From: Campylobacterales bacterium
GTDB lineage: Bacteria > Campylobacterota > Campylobacteria > Campylobacterales > JALSKU01
Assembly (NCBI GenBank): GCA_027044945.1
Contig: JALUBK010000046.1
Location: forward strand, 1-63,141
Length of the DNA stretch: 63,141 nucleotides
Reading direction: 5' to 3'
Both the position numbers and the translations under genes were made by a program. The first letter of the stretch is position 1, and each line of letters starts with the position of its first letter. Below, piece after piece: positions 27,374 to 37,744 of the stretch. The notes under the pieces were generated by a model. It saw only the letters and a list, made by a program, of their open reading frames with translations, was not told where the DNA came from and did no database searches.

Positions 27374-28747
27374 ATGAGTGATTTAGGAGCATTAAGCAGT
27401 TTAGGAATTGGTAGTAAAGGAGCTCTTAGCTACGACACTATTGACAAATTAAAAAAAGCAGATGAAAGTGCTATCATTCAGCCCATTGACGATAAAATAA
27501 CTCTTACGAAAAAAAAAGAGGATAGTCTAAATACTTTAACAACTTTATTAGCATCTTTAAAAGAATCAGCTAGCACATTATCATATGATAATATATATTC
27601 AAAAGTAACCACAGACATATCTGGAACTTCTGCAACTGCAACAGTTGAAAATGGTGTTCCAAGCCAAACTATCAATTTGAATGTTTCAAATATAGCAACA
27701 CGAGATATACAAGAATCAAAATCTTTTAGCTCTCAAACAAGCACTTTTACAAGCAGTAATGATACATTAAACTTTAAACTTGCAAGTGGAGAAAGTTTTG
27801 ATATAAATGTAGATAGCACTACAACTATATCATCTCTTGAAGAACAGATTAACAATAAATCAAATGGCACAATATCAGCTTCAATTTTAAATGTCGGAGG
27901 AAGTGATCCTTATAAACTTGTTATCAAGTCTGATAAAACAGGAGCAGAGAATGCTATTACAGTCTCTTCAACAGGTGGAGGAACTGCTGCAAATGATCTA
28001 GGTTTAAGCGAAGTTGGGAGTGGAGCACAAGATGCTAATTTTACTTATAATGGAATATCTATAACAAGAAGTTCAAATGATATTAGTGATTTAATTACAG
28101 GAGTTACATTAAAACTGCAAGACAGCGGAAATACAACAATAAAAATAAAAAAAGATAATCAAAGTATTATTGATGGAGTAAATGATTTTATTAAAAATTA
28201 TAATAGCCTAATAGATAGCCTTGATGATTCCACAAAATATGATCCAGATACTAAAAAAGCTGGTATTTTTCAAGGTGTTAGCCAAATAAGAAGTATAAAA
28301 AATGAAATTAACAATGTTGTTTTTAGTCTCGATAGCAATAATGAATCATTATCTACTTTTGGTATTACACAAAACAAGACAGGGCATTTAGAATTAAATA
28401 GTTCAATACTTCAAGACAAATTAGACAATAACCCAAATGAAGTTAAAAATTTTTTTGAAGGAGAAACCTCTACTCATCCAAGTGAAGGAATTTTTCCAAA
28501 ATTAAACGATAAATTAAAATCTATTTTTATGGACCCAAACAGTCAAATTGATTTATATAAAAATTATCTTGAAAACAGTTTAAAAAATTTGAATACCCAA
28601 AAAAGTAATCAAACTGCTTTTTTAAATCAAAAATATGACATAATGGCAAAAAAATTTGCGGCATATGATACTATGATTTCAAATTTTGATTCTGCTTCTC
28701 AAACTTTGCAAATGCAAATAGCAAGTTATACTTCAACAAAACATTAA
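27374..28747 (+). CDS. fliD: Flagellar filament cap protein
   Basis: FliD caps the growing filament and folds flagellin subunits. The 457-residue protein has the conserved N-terminal export helix (LSSLGIGSKGALSYDTIDKLKKADESAIIQPIDDKI), a FliD_N domain with NLNVSNIATRD, threonine/serine-rich D2/D3 domains, and the C-terminal coiled coil (LENSLKNLNTQKSNQ..YDIMAKKFAAYDTMISNF). Somewhat short versus C. jejuni FliD (about 640), mainly in the variable middle. Confidence 0.95.
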   Translation: MSDLGALSSLGIGSKGALSYDTIDKLKKADESAIIQPIDDKITLTKKKEDSLNTLTTLLASLKESASTLSYDNIYSKVTTDISGTSATATVENGVPSQTINLNVSNIATRDIQESKSFSSQTSTFTSSNDTLNFKLASGESFDINVDSTTTISSLEEQINNKSNGTISASILNVGGSDPYKLVIKSDKTGAENAITVSSTGGGTAANDLGLSEVGSGAQDANFTYNGISITRSSNDISDLITGVTLKLQDSGNTTIKIKKDNQSIIDGVNDFIKNYNSLIDSLDDSTKYDPDTKKAGIFQGVSQIRSIKNEINNVVFSLDSNNESLSTFGITQNKTGHLELNSSILQDKLDNNPNEVKNFFEGETSTHPSEGIFPKLNDKLKSIFMDPNSQIDLYKNYLENSLKNLNTQKSNQTAFLNQKYDIMAKKFAAYDTMISNFDSASQTLQMQIASYTSTKH

Positions 28748-28757
28748 AGGATTATAA

Positions 28758-29126
28758 ATGATTTCTAATTTAGCTTATAATGAATATACTCAAAATAATA
28801 TTTCAATCGAATCAAAAGAAAGATTAATTGAAATGCTATATGAAGGAATACTTAGGTTTAATTACCAAACAAAAAAAGCTATCATGGCAAAAAATTATGA
28901 AAAAAAATCATATTGGATCAATAGATCTGTTGATATTTTCATAGAACTTATAAATTCTTTAGATCTTACAGAAGGAAATGTTGGAAAATACCTAAATGGT
29001 TTATATTTATATCAAATAGAACTTTTAGCAAGTGCAAACATAGACAATGATCTTAAAAAAATAGAAACAGTAAACAAAGTAATAAAAGGATTATTGGAAA
29101 CATGGAGAGAATTAAATGTCAATTAA
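28758..29126 (+). CDS. fliS: Flagellin export chaperone
   Basis: A 122-residue four-helix protein that binds flagellin's C-terminus before export. YNEYTQNNISIESKERLIEMLYEGILRFNYQTKKAI is the family N-terminus, and LNGLYLYQIELLASANI the later helix. Ten bases after fliD; its end overlaps the next gene by 11 bases. Confidence 0.94.
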   Translation: MISNLAYNEYTQNNISIESKERLIEMLYEGILRFNYQTKKAIMAKNYEKKSYWINRSVDIFIELINSLDLTEGNVGKYLNGLYLYQIELLASANIDNDLKKIETVNKVIKGLLETWRELNVN

Positions 29127-29346
29127 TGATAAAAAATGGCTCGACACTTTAAAGACAGGAATCATAAATGAAGATACTTATTGTTTGTCCAAAGTTATAA
29201 AAAAGATTCCTGTCTTTAAAAACTTAGAAGATGCAACAACTGCTTTAGCATTAGTCAATAGTGCTAAAACAATTATAATAAATAAACAAAATAAATTAAG
29301 ACTTGATATGAAAAAAATAAGACAAATGAAAGAATTTTTACAATAA
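29116..29346 (+). CDS. Small helical protein downstream of fliS, FliT-position
   Basis: A 76-residue helical, basic protein starting inside the end of fliS. A gene of this size sits after fliS in Campylobacter and is often guessed to be a FliT-like chaperone for FliD. Sequence alone does not prove it. The gene ends five bases before the convergent ubiD stop, with only an A/T-only stem (29347-29370) at the junction, so termination there is uncertain. Confidence 0.6.
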   Translation: MSINDKKWLDTLKTGIINEDTYCLSKVIKKIPVFKNLEDATTALALVNSAKTIIINKQNKLRLDMKKIRQMKEFLQ

Positions 29347-29351
29347 AAAAA

Positions 29352-31166
29352 TTAAATATAAAATTTTTTTAAAAATTCATCATCAACATTTATTAAATTA
29401 CTATTTTGTAGCTTTTTAATTATTTTTTTGTCACACTCGACATCTCCAGGCCATTGTCTTGTATAATTATCAATATTATTTTTAGTTGTAGCATCTATCC
29501 CTATAAACTCTTCTTCCAAAAAAATATCTCTTTTAGCATCTATGTTATTTACTATTCGCCAAACAAGCATATAAATATTTTCTAAATCATTCTTGGCTTT
29601 GTCAATAAAAACTAAAAGTTTTGTATGTTTTTTTATAGGTTTTAAATTGTTATATATTTTTAAAACATTTTTTGTTTTATTGACTTTTAAAATCGTTATT
29701 GGGGTTTTAGTGTTAGTTTTATACTGTTTTATTTCAGATACATTATTATCTAAATTATTTATTTTTTCAAAAAGCTTTGAATCATCCAAAATCTCTTTTG
29801 AAATAAAATCTACATTATCTTTAGTGCAATCAATTCCCAATTTTCCACCATAGCAACTTCCAGGAGAAGAATGATCAAGTGCATCGCAAATACCTTCACT
29901 GATGAGAATATTTTTTACACTAATTCTATTTAATATATAATCACTAAGCTTATCATAATCACTTAAAGAAGGAGCATTTTCATCAACAAAAATAGCATGC
30001 TTTACAAAACTCATCTGCCCTACTCCCCAAAAAGCATGCATAAATTGCTTTGCATGTCCGGGATACATAGTTTTCATTTTTGCTATAATAAGATTATGGA
30101 AAACACCATTTTCAGGCATACGATAATCAATCAATTCAGGAGCAGTTGTTTTTAGAAGCGGAAGAAATATCCTTTCTGTTGCCCACCCCATATACTTATC
30201 CTCCAAAGGAGGTTTGCCGACAACAGTAGCTTGATAAATAGGATTTTTTTTATGTGTAATACAAGTTACATCCATTACAGGATATGGTTCTTTTAAAGTA
30301 TAATATCCTGTATGATCTCCGAAAGGTCCTTCAATTTCCATTTTAGTTGGATCGACAAAGCCTTCTATAACAATATCTACATCATTTGGAATATATATAT
30401 CATTTGTTATTGATTTAACAAGCCTTGGATTTTTTTCTTTAATCAAGCCATAAAGCATTAATTCAAACATTCCATTTGGCATAGGAGCTTGCCCACACCA
30501 AATATAAAGAGGATCTCCGCCAATTCCTATTGATACTGGCATTTTTTTACCGGCATTTTTATATTCATGAAAAAAGTGAGCACCATCTTTATGAATTTGC
30601 CAATGCATACCCAATCTATTTTTATCATAAACTTGAAGTCTATACATTCCTAAATTTTGTTTTGAGCCATCAAGAGAAACAGTATAAACTTGTCCCATTG
30701 TGATAAAAGGGCCTCCATCATCACTCCAAGTTTTTAAAATAGGTAAATCATAAAGATTTACTTCATTATCTTTTTTTATAAATTCTTGACAAACACCCCT
30801 TTTGTTTTCTCTTTTAGGAAAAACTTTTCTTAATTCAAAAAGCTTTGCAAACATTTCTATTTTTTTAGAAAAACCTTTTGGAGGCTTTAAATGTAAAAGT
30901 TCATCTATAAAAGAAGCTATATCATCAGGTTTTTTCCCAAATAAAAGTTCAGTCGCTTCAAATGAACAAAAAGTATTCATTAAAACTGGCATATTAAATT
31001 TCTTGCCAAGTTTTTTGGAAATTACATTGGTAAAAAGCAATGCTTTTGAATTATCTTTTTTAACTTCAATATAAGCGATATGTCCAATTTCCAAATCTAT
31101 ATCTACTTCTTTATCTATAATTCTCAATAATCCATACTTTTTAAAAAGCTCAATGGTTCTTTTCAT
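29352..31166 (-). CDS. ubiD: UbiD family decarboxylase (menaquinone pathway)
   Basis: A 604-residue prenyl-FMN-dependent decarboxylase. The active-site glutamate block EGPFGDHTGYY is present, and the arginine-bearing loop (LGMYRLQVYDKNRLGMHWQIHKDGAHFF) is the prenyl-FMN site. In Campylobacterota the menaquinone precursor is made by the futalosine route, where a UbiD-like enzyme removes the carboxylate; that role is inferred, as ubiquinone is not normally made here. Nine bases after hemC on the same strand. Confidence 0.9.
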   Translation of the reverse strand: MKRTIELFKKYGLLRIIDKEVDIDLEIGHIAYIEVKKDNSKALLFTNVISKKLGKKFNMPVLMNTFCSFEATELLFGKKPDDIASFIDELLHLKPPKGFSKKIEMFAKLFELRKVFPKRENKRGVCQEFIKKDNEVNLYDLPILKTWSDDGGPFITMGQVYTVSLDGSKQNLGMYRLQVYDKNRLGMHWQIHKDGAHFFHEYKNAGKKMPVSIGIGGDPLYIWCGQAPMPNGMFELMLYGLIKEKNPRLVKSITNDIYIPNDVDIVIEGFVDPTKMEIEGPFGDHTGYYTLKEPYPVMDVTCITHKKNPIYQATVVGKPPLEDKYMGWATERIFLPLLKTTAPELIDYRMPENGVFHNLIIAKMKTMYPGHAKQFMHAFWGVGQMSFVKHAIFVDENAPSLSDYDKLSDYILNRISVKNILISEGICDALDHSSPGSCYGGKLGIDCTKDNVDFISKEILDDSKLFEKINNLDNNVSEIKQYKTNTKTPITILKVNKTKNVLKIYNNLKPIKKHTKLLVFIDKAKNDLENIYMLVWRIVNNIDAKRDIFLEEEFIGIDATTKNNIDNYTRQWPGDVECDKKIIKKLQNSNLINVDDEFLKKFYI

Positions 31167-31174
31167 GCTATCCC

Positions 31175-32146
31175 TTATAATCTTTCTGTTCTTTCATCTT
31201 TAAAAGCTAATTTTTCCGCATCTTTTAAAACTTTCAAAGCACCTTTTTTTATTAATAAATCTGAAATAACAATTCCCAAACCAGAAGATTCATCTTTTTT
31301 TGCACTTATTTTCTCTTTTATTATATGAGTTCCATCAGGATATCCAACCATAGCTCGAACAACAATTTCATCGTTTTCAATTCTGGCATTGATAGAAACA
31401 GGAGCTGAACATCCAGCACCGATATTTCTTACAAAATCTCTTTCTATTTTGCTACAAAGAGATGTATCTTTGTCATTTAATGACAAAACAATATCTTTTA
31501 TTTTTTTATTATTGCTCAATATCTCTATCCCTAACGAGGCTTGTCCCATAGGCGGAGTCATTATTTCAAAAGGCATTTTTTCAACAAAAGGAATATTTTT
31601 TAATAAATCAAGTCTTTTCAAGCCTATATAAGCCAAAATAATAGCATCATATTGCCCTTCTTTTAATTTTCTAAGTCTTGTATTTATATTTCCTCTTAAA
31701 TCTTTCATGATTAAATCATTTCTTATTGCTTTAATTTGCATTCTTCTTCTAAGACTTGTAGTTCCTATGATTGCATTTTTTGGTAAATCTTTAAAATTTT
31801 TATATTTATGAGATAAAAAAACATCACTTTGATCTTCTCTTTTTGTTATAGCTGCAAGCTCTAATCCCTCAGGCATAAAACTTGGAACATCTTTAAGGGA
31901 ATGGACCGCTATATCAGCATTTCCGAGTAACATTTCATCTTCAAGCTCTTTGGTAAAATGCCCCTTCCCTCCTATTAAAGCTAAAGGCTTATCCAATATT
32001 TTATCGCCTCTGCTTGTTATTTTATTTAATTCAACTTTGATATTTGGAAATTGTTTTTCTATTTTATTTTTTACAAAATATGCCTGCCAAAGAGCTAAAT
32101 CGCTAGCTCTTGTTGCTATAACTATTTTTTCTTCATTTATATTCAT
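31175..32146 (-). CDS. hemC: Porphobilinogen deaminase (hydroxymethylbilane synthase)
   Basis: Polymerises four porphobilinogens into hydroxymethylbilane in haem synthesis. The 323-residue protein has IATRASDLALWQAYFVK, LRGNINTRLRKL, and the dipyrromethane-cofactor cysteine in IGAGCSAPVS. ATG start overlaps the stop of the thioredoxin-fold gene by 14 bases. hemA lies further upstream on the same strand, so two haem-pathway enzymes share the neighbourhood. Confidence 0.97.
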   Translation of the reverse strand: MNINEEKIVIATRASDLALWQAYFVKNKIEKQFPNIKVELNKITSRGDKILDKPLALIGGKGHFTKELEDEMLLGNADIAVHSLKDVPSFMPEGLELAAITKREDQSDVFLSHKYKNFKDLPKNAIIGTTSLRRRMQIKAIRNDLIMKDLRGNINTRLRKLKEGQYDAIILAYIGLKRLDLLKNIPFVEKMPFEIMTPPMGQASLGIEILSNNKKIKDIVLSLNDKDTSLCSKIERDFVRNIGAGCSAPVSINARIENDEIVVRAMVGYPDGTHIIKEKISAKKDESSGLGIVISDLLIKKGALKVLKDAEKLAFKDERTERL

Positions 32147-32996
32147 TCATGAGCTTTGCTATTTTATTTCTATAAAGATCAAGTTTACCGTTAATATATA
32201 CTGTAGGAGTTCCATTTACCATAAGCTTATTGGATTTTTTCAAATCATTATTATATATATCTAATACTTTTTTACTTTGTATATCTTTTAATGTAATATT
32301 TGTATGTAAATCTTTATTAAATTTATCCAAGATAATTTTTGGATTTTTTGTATTTAAGTTTAAATCAACTCCATATACTTTTTCATATAAATTTTTATAT
32401 CCTTTTTCTCTTCCTGCTATTAAAGCTTTTACAACAACAGAAGAAGTCGGATGTATTATTAAAGGCAAATCATAATAATATAATACAAAATTTTTAGGAT
32501 GTTTTTTAATAAATTTTATCAAACCAGGAACAAAACCTGCACAAAAAGGACAGTTAGGATCACTAAAAACTAAAACTTTATATTTTGCATTTTTATCACC
32601 ATACAATAAATGTTCATTATCATAATATGACTTATCTGGGGCAATAGAAAAAGTATTAAGTATAGAATCTTTTATATTTTTTTTTGTTTGCAAATTAACA
32701 AAACCTCGACTTATATATTTTCCATTTGAAAATAAAACATCTTTTATAGTTATGATTCTATTATTTTGTTTTAAAAGCTCTAAATTTATCGTTAATATGT
32801 AAGCTTTCCATCCAGGAATTTTTTTTACATCTACAATTTTTACTATTTTATATCTTAAAACTTTAATATTTGGATTTGACCTTATAGAACTTGATAAAAA
32901 CTTTTCTATTTTTAATTCCGTATTATTACCTGTGGCACCAAATGCCAGTATAAAACTACTTGCTGTTATCATCAATAATCTCAACATCAATGACAT
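32133..32996 (-). CDS. Periplasmic thioredoxin-fold (DsbC/DsbG-like) protein
   Basis: A 287-residue exported protein. After a short hydrophobic signal ([18 protein letters not shown]) comes an N-terminal dimerisation-type domain (about 25-125), then a thioredoxin domain with CPFC in SDPNCPFCAGF and a cis-proline loop VNGTPTVYINGK. This fits a disulfide isomerase or thiol reductase. I choose ATG 32996, five bases after AGGAG; an ATG three bases earlier and a GTG are less well spaced. It lies between fxsA and hemC, where Campylobacter, as I remember, has no such gene. Confidence 0.85.
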   Translation of the reverse strand: MSLMLRLLMITASSFILAFGATGNNTELKIEKFLSSSIRSNPNIKVLRYKIVKIVDVKKIPGWKAYILTINLELLKQNNRIITIKDVLFSNGKYISRGFVNLQTKKNIKDSILNTFSIAPDKSYYDNEHLLYGDKNAKYKVLVFSDPNCPFCAGFVPGLIKFIKKHPKNFVLYYYDLPLIIHPTSSVVVKALIAGREKGYKNLYEKVYGVDLNLNTKNPKIILDKFNKDLHTNITLKDIQSKKVLDIYNNDLKKSNKLMVNGTPTVYINGKLDLYRNKIAKLMNEYK

Positions 32997-33351
32997 CATC
33001 ACTCCTTTTATTATTTTTTTTAAATCTGTAAAATTTCTTTGTAATCATCAAAGCAATATAAGGAAACTGAAATAATATTCCAACAATATCGCTAAAAAAT
33101 CCTGGAATAATCAACAAAATTGCACCTATAAATGAAAAAATATTAAGATTTATAAATTCTTCTTCGCTTATTCTTTTTTCTACTATTGCCCTAAAACCTT
33201 CTGATAAGGTATTTCTTAAATTTCCAATTATCAAAAATCCAGCAATTGCTGATATAATTACTTCCAAAAAAGTGTAAAATGATCCGATTTCTTTAGCAAT
33301 ATTTAATGTAATTGTAATTTCCAAAAAAAGATATATTAAAAAATAAATCAT
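32956..33351 (-). CDS. fxsA: FxsA family cytoplasmic membrane protein
   Basis: A 131-residue protein with three to four hydrophobic segments, the FxsA core ([23 protein letters not shown]), a membrane hairpin around [19 protein letters not shown] and an acidic tail. FxsA relieves phage-T7 exclusion in E. coli carrying F; its normal role is unknown. ATG with AGGAG upstream overlaps the proS stop (ATGA), and its end overlaps the next gene. Confidence 0.85.
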   Translation of the reverse strand: MIYFLIYLFLEITITLNIAKEIGSFYTFLEVIISAIAGFLIIGNLRNTLSEGFRAIVEKRISEEEFINLNIFSFIGAILLIIPGFFSDIVGILFQFPYIALMITKKFYRFKKNNKRSDDVIDVEIIDDNSK

Positions 33352-35051
33352 ATAACTCCTTTTAAAAATTCAATAATTTTATCTTTATCTATCAAAGTTT
33401 TCTTTAAAGTTTTTCTTTCAATCAATTCAACTTTATCATCTTTTAAAGATTTTCCAACGATCAAGGCATAAGGGAAACCAATCAATTCAAAATCTTTCAT
33501 TTTAAAACCAAATCTCTCTTTTCTGTCATCAATTATAACTTCTTTATCCAAATTTATCAATTCATTATATAATTTATTTGAAAAATTAAGTTCATCTTCA
33601 TTTTTAATGTTTGAGACAATAATATCCAACATATAAGGAGCACTTTCTTTTGTCCAAATACAACCTTTATCATCATGACTTTGTTCTATAATAACTGCTT
33701 CAAGCCTACTTATTCCAATACCATAAGTTCCCATTATAAAAGGTTGTGATTTACCATTCCTATCTAAAAAATTTGCTTTTAAAGGATCTGTATATCTGGT
33801 TCCGAGTTTAAAGATATGACCTACTTCTATACCTTTTGTTTTTGATAAAATTCCTCCACATTTTGGACATTTATCACCTTCTCGAACTTCAGCTATATCA
33901 GCAAATTTATTTTCAAATTTATCTTTTAAAGAATATCCAACCAAATGATAATCAACTTCATTTGCTCCACAAATTAAATTATCCTGTTCTTTTAAATCAA
34001 TATCAATAACAATATCTATATTTTTAACATCCAATCCTATAAAACCGGGGATTAAACCTGATTCTTTCAATTCTTCTTCACTTACATCAATAAGTTCAAT
34101 AGCTTTTAAAACATTAGCACCTTTTGTTTCTTCAAGATTATCATCTCCTCTTAAAAAGAAAATAACAATTTTGCTTGAAGCATCATCAAAAACAGCTCTT
34201 TTTGCAACAGCTTTAGCTATATAATATGGCTCGATACTAAAAAAATCAATTAAATCATTTATAGTTTTTATATTTGGTGTATAAAATTTTCCAGGAACCA
34301 TTTCTGGCTCTTCCTTATAAGGAGAAACTCTTTTTTCTCTTTTTGCAACTTCAACATTTGCTGCATTCGAGCAATTATCACAAATAATAATATCATCTTC
34401 TCCGTTTTGTGCCAAAACCATAAATTCTTTGCTTCCTGTTCCTCCTATTGCCCCGCTATCAGCTTCTACAATCCTAAAATCCAAACCAAGTTTTGTAAAA
34501 ATTTTAGAATAAGTTTTCTCCATCAATTCAAATTCTCTATCTAAATCTTCATAATTTTCATGAAAACTGTATCCATCTTCCATCAAAAATTCTCTGCCCC
34601 TTAAAAGACCAAATCTAGGTCTAGCTTCATCTCTAAATTTTGTATTTATTTGATAAAGATGCAAAGGTAATTGTTTATAACTTTTTACTTTATTTCTTAT
34701 CAAATCAACCATCATTTCTTCAGCAGTAGGACTCAAAACAAATTCATTATTTTTTCTATCTTTAATACGCAATAACTCTTTTCCATATTTTAAATACCTG
34801 CCACTTTCTATCCAAAGCTCACTAGGTGTTACAAAACCCAGTTGCACCTCAAGACATCCAGCCTTGTCTAACTCTTTTTTGACTATTGCTCTTATTTTAT
34901 CTAAAACAATTTTTCCAAGTGGCAAAAAATTATAAATACCGCTTCCTACTTGAGAAATAAAACCTGCCTGTATAAGTAATTTATGGCTAGGAAGCAATGC
35001 ATCATTTGGTGCTTGTTTGGTTGTTGGAATATAAAATTTTGAAAATCTCAC
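33348..35051 (-). CDS. proS: Prolyl-tRNA synthetase
   Basis: Class II synthetase charging tRNA-Pro. The 567-residue bacterial form has motif 2 ([25 protein letters not shown]), an inserted editing domain of YbaK type (about 225-385, with a zinc-ribbon-like CPKCGG after it), motif 3 ([10 protein letters not shown]) and an anticodon-binding C-terminus. GTG start with GGAG six bases upstream, abutting the hemA stop. Length is typical. Confidence 0.97.
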   Translation of the reverse strand: MRFSKFYIPTTKQAPNDALLPSHKLLIQAGFISQVGSGIYNFLPLGKIVLDKIRAIVKKELDKAGCLEVQLGFVTPSELWIESGRYLKYGKELLRIKDRKNNEFVLSPTAEEMMVDLIRNKVKSYKQLPLHLYQINTKFRDEARPRFGLLRGREFLMEDGYSFHENYEDLDREFELMEKTYSKIFTKLGLDFRIVEADSGAIGGTGSKEFMVLAQNGEDDIIICDNCSNAANVEVAKREKRVSPYKEEPEMVPGKFYTPNIKTINDLIDFFSIEPYYIAKAVAKRAVFDDASSKIVIFFLRGDDNLEETKGANVLKAIELIDVSEEELKESGLIPGFIGLDVKNIDIVIDIDLKEQDNLICGANEVDYHLVGYSLKDKFENKFADIAEVREGDKCPKCGGILSKTKGIEVGHIFKLGTRYTDPLKANFLDRNGKSQPFIMGTYGIGISRLEAVIIEQSHDDKGCIWTKESAPYMLDIIVSNIKNEDELNFSNKLYNELINLDKEVIIDDRKERFGFKMKDFELIGFPYALIVGKSLKDDKVELIERKTLKKTLIDKDKIIEFLKGVI

Positions 35052-36401
35052 TTAATTCTCCTTCTTGTCTTCATTTCTTATTGAATGTTTTGTTATATCT
35101 TGCTCCATATGATATTCGCATTTATACATATTTATTCTTTTTTCTTTATCTTCATTTATGGAAAAAAGATATTGAAAAGATTGCACTATTGTATCAAATT
35201 CAGGATCATCAACTACTTTTTTTAAATTACAAGTAGGCTTATGCAAAAAAGCATTAAAGGATTGATGTAAAATTATCTCTACTTCATTTTTATATTCTTT
35301 TGGCAAGTAACCTTTTTTAATAGCTTTTTCAAGCTCTTTTTGAGCACTTCTTTTAGCCATAGTTCTCATTTTCTTAATAATTGGATCAATCTGAAGTGTT
35401 TGTAGCCATTTAAAAAAATCTATAGTAAATTTACCTATTATTTTATAAGCGGTGGCTACTTGTTTTTCTCTACAAGTTTTATTTTTCAAAACTACATTTT
35501 TCAAATCATCAACTGTAAAAAGTTTTATATTTTTATTTTTACAATCATTTTCTATATCTCTTGGAACAGCTATATCAAACCAATATCTTTTAAAATCAAC
35601 TTCTTTTATCATATTGCTTTTTATAACAAAGTCATCAGCACTTGTTGCAGAAAAGAGTAATCTGTATTTATTTATAAAAGTTTCAAGCTTGCTAAAATCT
35701 TCTGCTATTGTTGTTCCACCAAGCTCATTTGCAAGTTTTTGTGCTTTTTGAAGATTTCTGCTTATAATAATAACATTTGAACCATTTTTTAAAAGATATT
35801 CAGCACAAATTCTACTCATTTCTCCGGCTCCCACCACTATTGCCGAAAAACCTGACAAAGTTTTACCAAAAAATTCTTTTGCCTTATTAACTGCTACACT
35901 TGAAACAGAAATAGCGGCAGAAGATATTTGAGTGCTACTTCTTACAGTTGCTGCACATCTAAAAGCATAATGCATAACTCTAGCTATCTTTTGTGAACAA
36001 AAGCCATTATCAAAACTAAATTTAAATGCATTTTTCATTTGCCCTACGATTTGTGTTTCACCCAAAACAACACTATCAAGTGAAGACACAACTGAAAATA
36101 TATGATGAATAGCACTGCTATCTTCATAAATTAACGCTTTTTCTTCAAGAATATCTTTTGGAATATTTAAATTTTTAGATAAAACTTCAAAAACATGTGC
36201 TAATGATTCAATACACTCTTTTGAACTTAAAATTACCTCTACCCTATTGCAAGTAGATAATAATAAAACTTCGTTTATATTTTTATTTTTCAATATTTTA
36301 TTAGAAAAATCTATTTTTTTTTCATCACTATTGAAAGCTAATTTCTCTCTGGTCTCCAAATCACAATTTTTATGAGAATAACTTATTACCAAATAATTCA
36401 T
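35052..36401 (-). CDS. hemA: Glutamyl-tRNA reductase
   Basis: Reduces glutamyl-tRNA to glutamate-1-semialdehyde, the first step of the C5 haem route. The 449-residue protein has YSHKNCDLETREKLAF, the catalytic cysteine in LSTCNRVEV, SVVLGETQIVGQMK, and the Rossmann motif VVGAGEMSRICAEYLL. It follows ispB by 12 bases and precedes proS directly. In this group HemA is often controlled through haem-dependent protein turnover; nothing in the sequence shows that here. Confidence 0.97.
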   Translation of the reverse strand: MNYLVISYSHKNCDLETREKLAFNSDEKKIDFSNKILKNKNINEVLLLSTCNRVEVILSSKECIESLAHVFEVLSKNLNIPKDILEEKALIYEDSSAIHHIFSVVSSLDSVVLGETQIVGQMKNAFKFSFDNGFCSQKIARVMHYAFRCAATVRSSTQISSAAISVSSVAVNKAKEFFGKTLSGFSAIVVGAGEMSRICAEYLLKNGSNVIIISRNLQKAQKLANELGGTTIAEDFSKLETFINKYRLLFSATSADDFVIKSNMIKEVDFKRYWFDIAVPRDIENDCKNKNIKLFTVDDLKNVVLKNKTCREKQVATAYKIIGKFTIDFFKWLQTLQIDPIIKKMRTMAKRSAQKELEKAIKKGYLPKEYKNEVEIILHQSFNAFLHKPTCNLKKVVDDPEFDTIVQSFQYLFSINEDKEKRINMYKCEYHMEQDITKHSIRNEDKKEN

Positions 36402-36413
36402 TTAAATACCTTT

Positions 36414-37310
36414 TTAATAAGACCTTTGAATCATATTATTTATAATATCTTCCAAATCTTTATTTTTATACTTTTTTATATTTTCTTTTGCTTCAAAAGC
36501 CAACTCTTTTGCAATTTTTAAAGACTCTTCAATAACTCCATTTTTTTTCATTTCTGACAAAAGCCAAGTTTTTTCATTATCATTTAAATCTTTTTTAAAT
36601 AATTTTTTCAATTTGAGTTTATCATTATTTGATAATTTTTCATACAACAAAATATATGGTAAAGTTGTCTTCCCCTCTTTAAAATCATGCAAAGCAGGTT
36701 TTCCAAGTGTTTTTGAATCAGATGTAATATCCAAAATATCATCTATTATTTGAAAAGCTATACCTAAATTTTTTCCATACAAAGAAAAACTTTTTTCATC
36801 TTTCTTGGAAATAATTGCTGCGGATTTGGCAGAAGCCTGTATCAATGAAGCTGTTTTTTTATATATCATTTCAAAATATAATTTTTTATTGGGATTAAAA
36901 TTTTTTGACAATTCAACATCTAAAAGTTCACCTATGGAAAGTTCTGTAACACCATTTGATATAACTTTTGCAACTTCTTTTGAAATAGAATTAAGCTCAT
37001 AATAAGCTTTTGAGTAAAGTATATCACCAAGCATAATAGCAGTTTTATTTCCAAAAATAGCATTTATTGATTTTTGACCTCTTCTTGTGTTAGAATCATC
37101 AATAACATCATCATGAAGTAAGCTAGCAACTTGAATCATTTCAACAATAGCAGCCAAAGCCAAAGCTTGATCACTTTCTCCTGCGATTTTAAGTATTAAT
37201 TTTGCTCTTAATTTTTTTCCAGATGAGATATTTGCAAATAATTTACAAACAATATCCGAATCCAAATCTTTTAAAAAAATATTTATAATTTCATCTACTT
37301 TTTTAACCAT
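36414..37310 (-). CDS. ispB: Polyprenyl (octaprenyl-type) diphosphate synthase
   Basis: Trans-isoprenyl diphosphate synthase that probably makes the side chain for menaquinone. The first aspartate-rich motif DDVIDD is at about 67-72 and the second, IIDDILD, near residue 188, with GKTTLPYILLYEK after it. Chain length is not certain from sequence. ATG shares a base with the preceding stop (TAATG). It sits with ubiD in the same gene run, both in quinone synthesis. Confidence 0.92.
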   Translation of the reverse strand: MVKKVDEIINIFLKDLDSDIVCKLFANISSGKKLRAKLILKIAGESDQALALAAIVEMIQVASLLHDDVIDDSNTRRGQKSINAIFGNKTAIMLGDILYSKAYYELNSISKEVAKVISNGVTELSIGELLDVELSKNFNPNKKLYFEMIYKKTASLIQASAKSAAIISKKDEKSFSLYGKNLGIAFQIIDDILDITSDSKTLGKPALHDFKEGKTTLPYILLYEKLSNNDKLKLKKLFKKDLNDNEKTWLLSEMKKNGVIEESLKIAKELAFEAKENIKKYKNKDLEDIINNMIQRSY

Positions 37311-37744
37311 TAATTTCCTTCCGTAACTGATTTTATCAAAATTTTATTGTTATTATCTTTAATATATATATCAATTCTTGCTTTCTTGGCTTTATTATCA
37401 AATTTAGAAAAAATCAACCATAAATATACTTGGTCGTTTGGTAAATTACCAGCAGGAATAAGTTGAACTTCAAAACTATTTAAAATATTTGTTAAATAAA
37501 GAACATGTTGAGATTTAACTTTTTGATATGAACTAAATGTAACAAGGGCATTATTTTTATATAATGTCCATCTAAAAGTAAAAATCCCATTTCTCAAAAA
37601 TATTTTTTTATCGCGATAAGATACAAATATCTTAATGCTTTGATCTTTTTTCAAATCAAAACTATATTTATATTTATATTTATCTGCTAAAATTGGCTGA
37701 GTCAAACAAAACAAAAAAAATATTAGAAAAAATATTTTATTCAT
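37310..37744 (-). CDS. Exported protein of unknown function
   Basis: A 144-residue protein with a clear signal peptide (KIFFLIFFLFCLTQPILA), then a beta-rich mature part with repeated lysine/aromatic pairs (KYKYKYSFDLKKDQSIKIFVSY, RWTLYKNNALVTF). No enzyme motif is seen. A comparable exported protein lies between ispB and the DUF2018 gene in Campylobacter. It overlaps the DUF2018 stop by eight bases. Confidence 0.75.
   Translation of the reverse strand: MNKIFFLIFFLFCLTQPILADKYKYKYSFDLKKDQSIKIFVSYRDKKIFLRNGIFTFRWTLYKNNALVTFSSYQKVKSQHVLYLTNILNSFEVQLIPAGNLPNDQVYLWLIFSKFDNKAKKARIDIYIKDNNNKILIKSVTEGN

Noticed and set aside
29347-29370. Terminator between the FliT-like gene and ubiD
   Set aside because: The stem is made only of A-T pairs and lies in the ubiD coding end; too weak to call.
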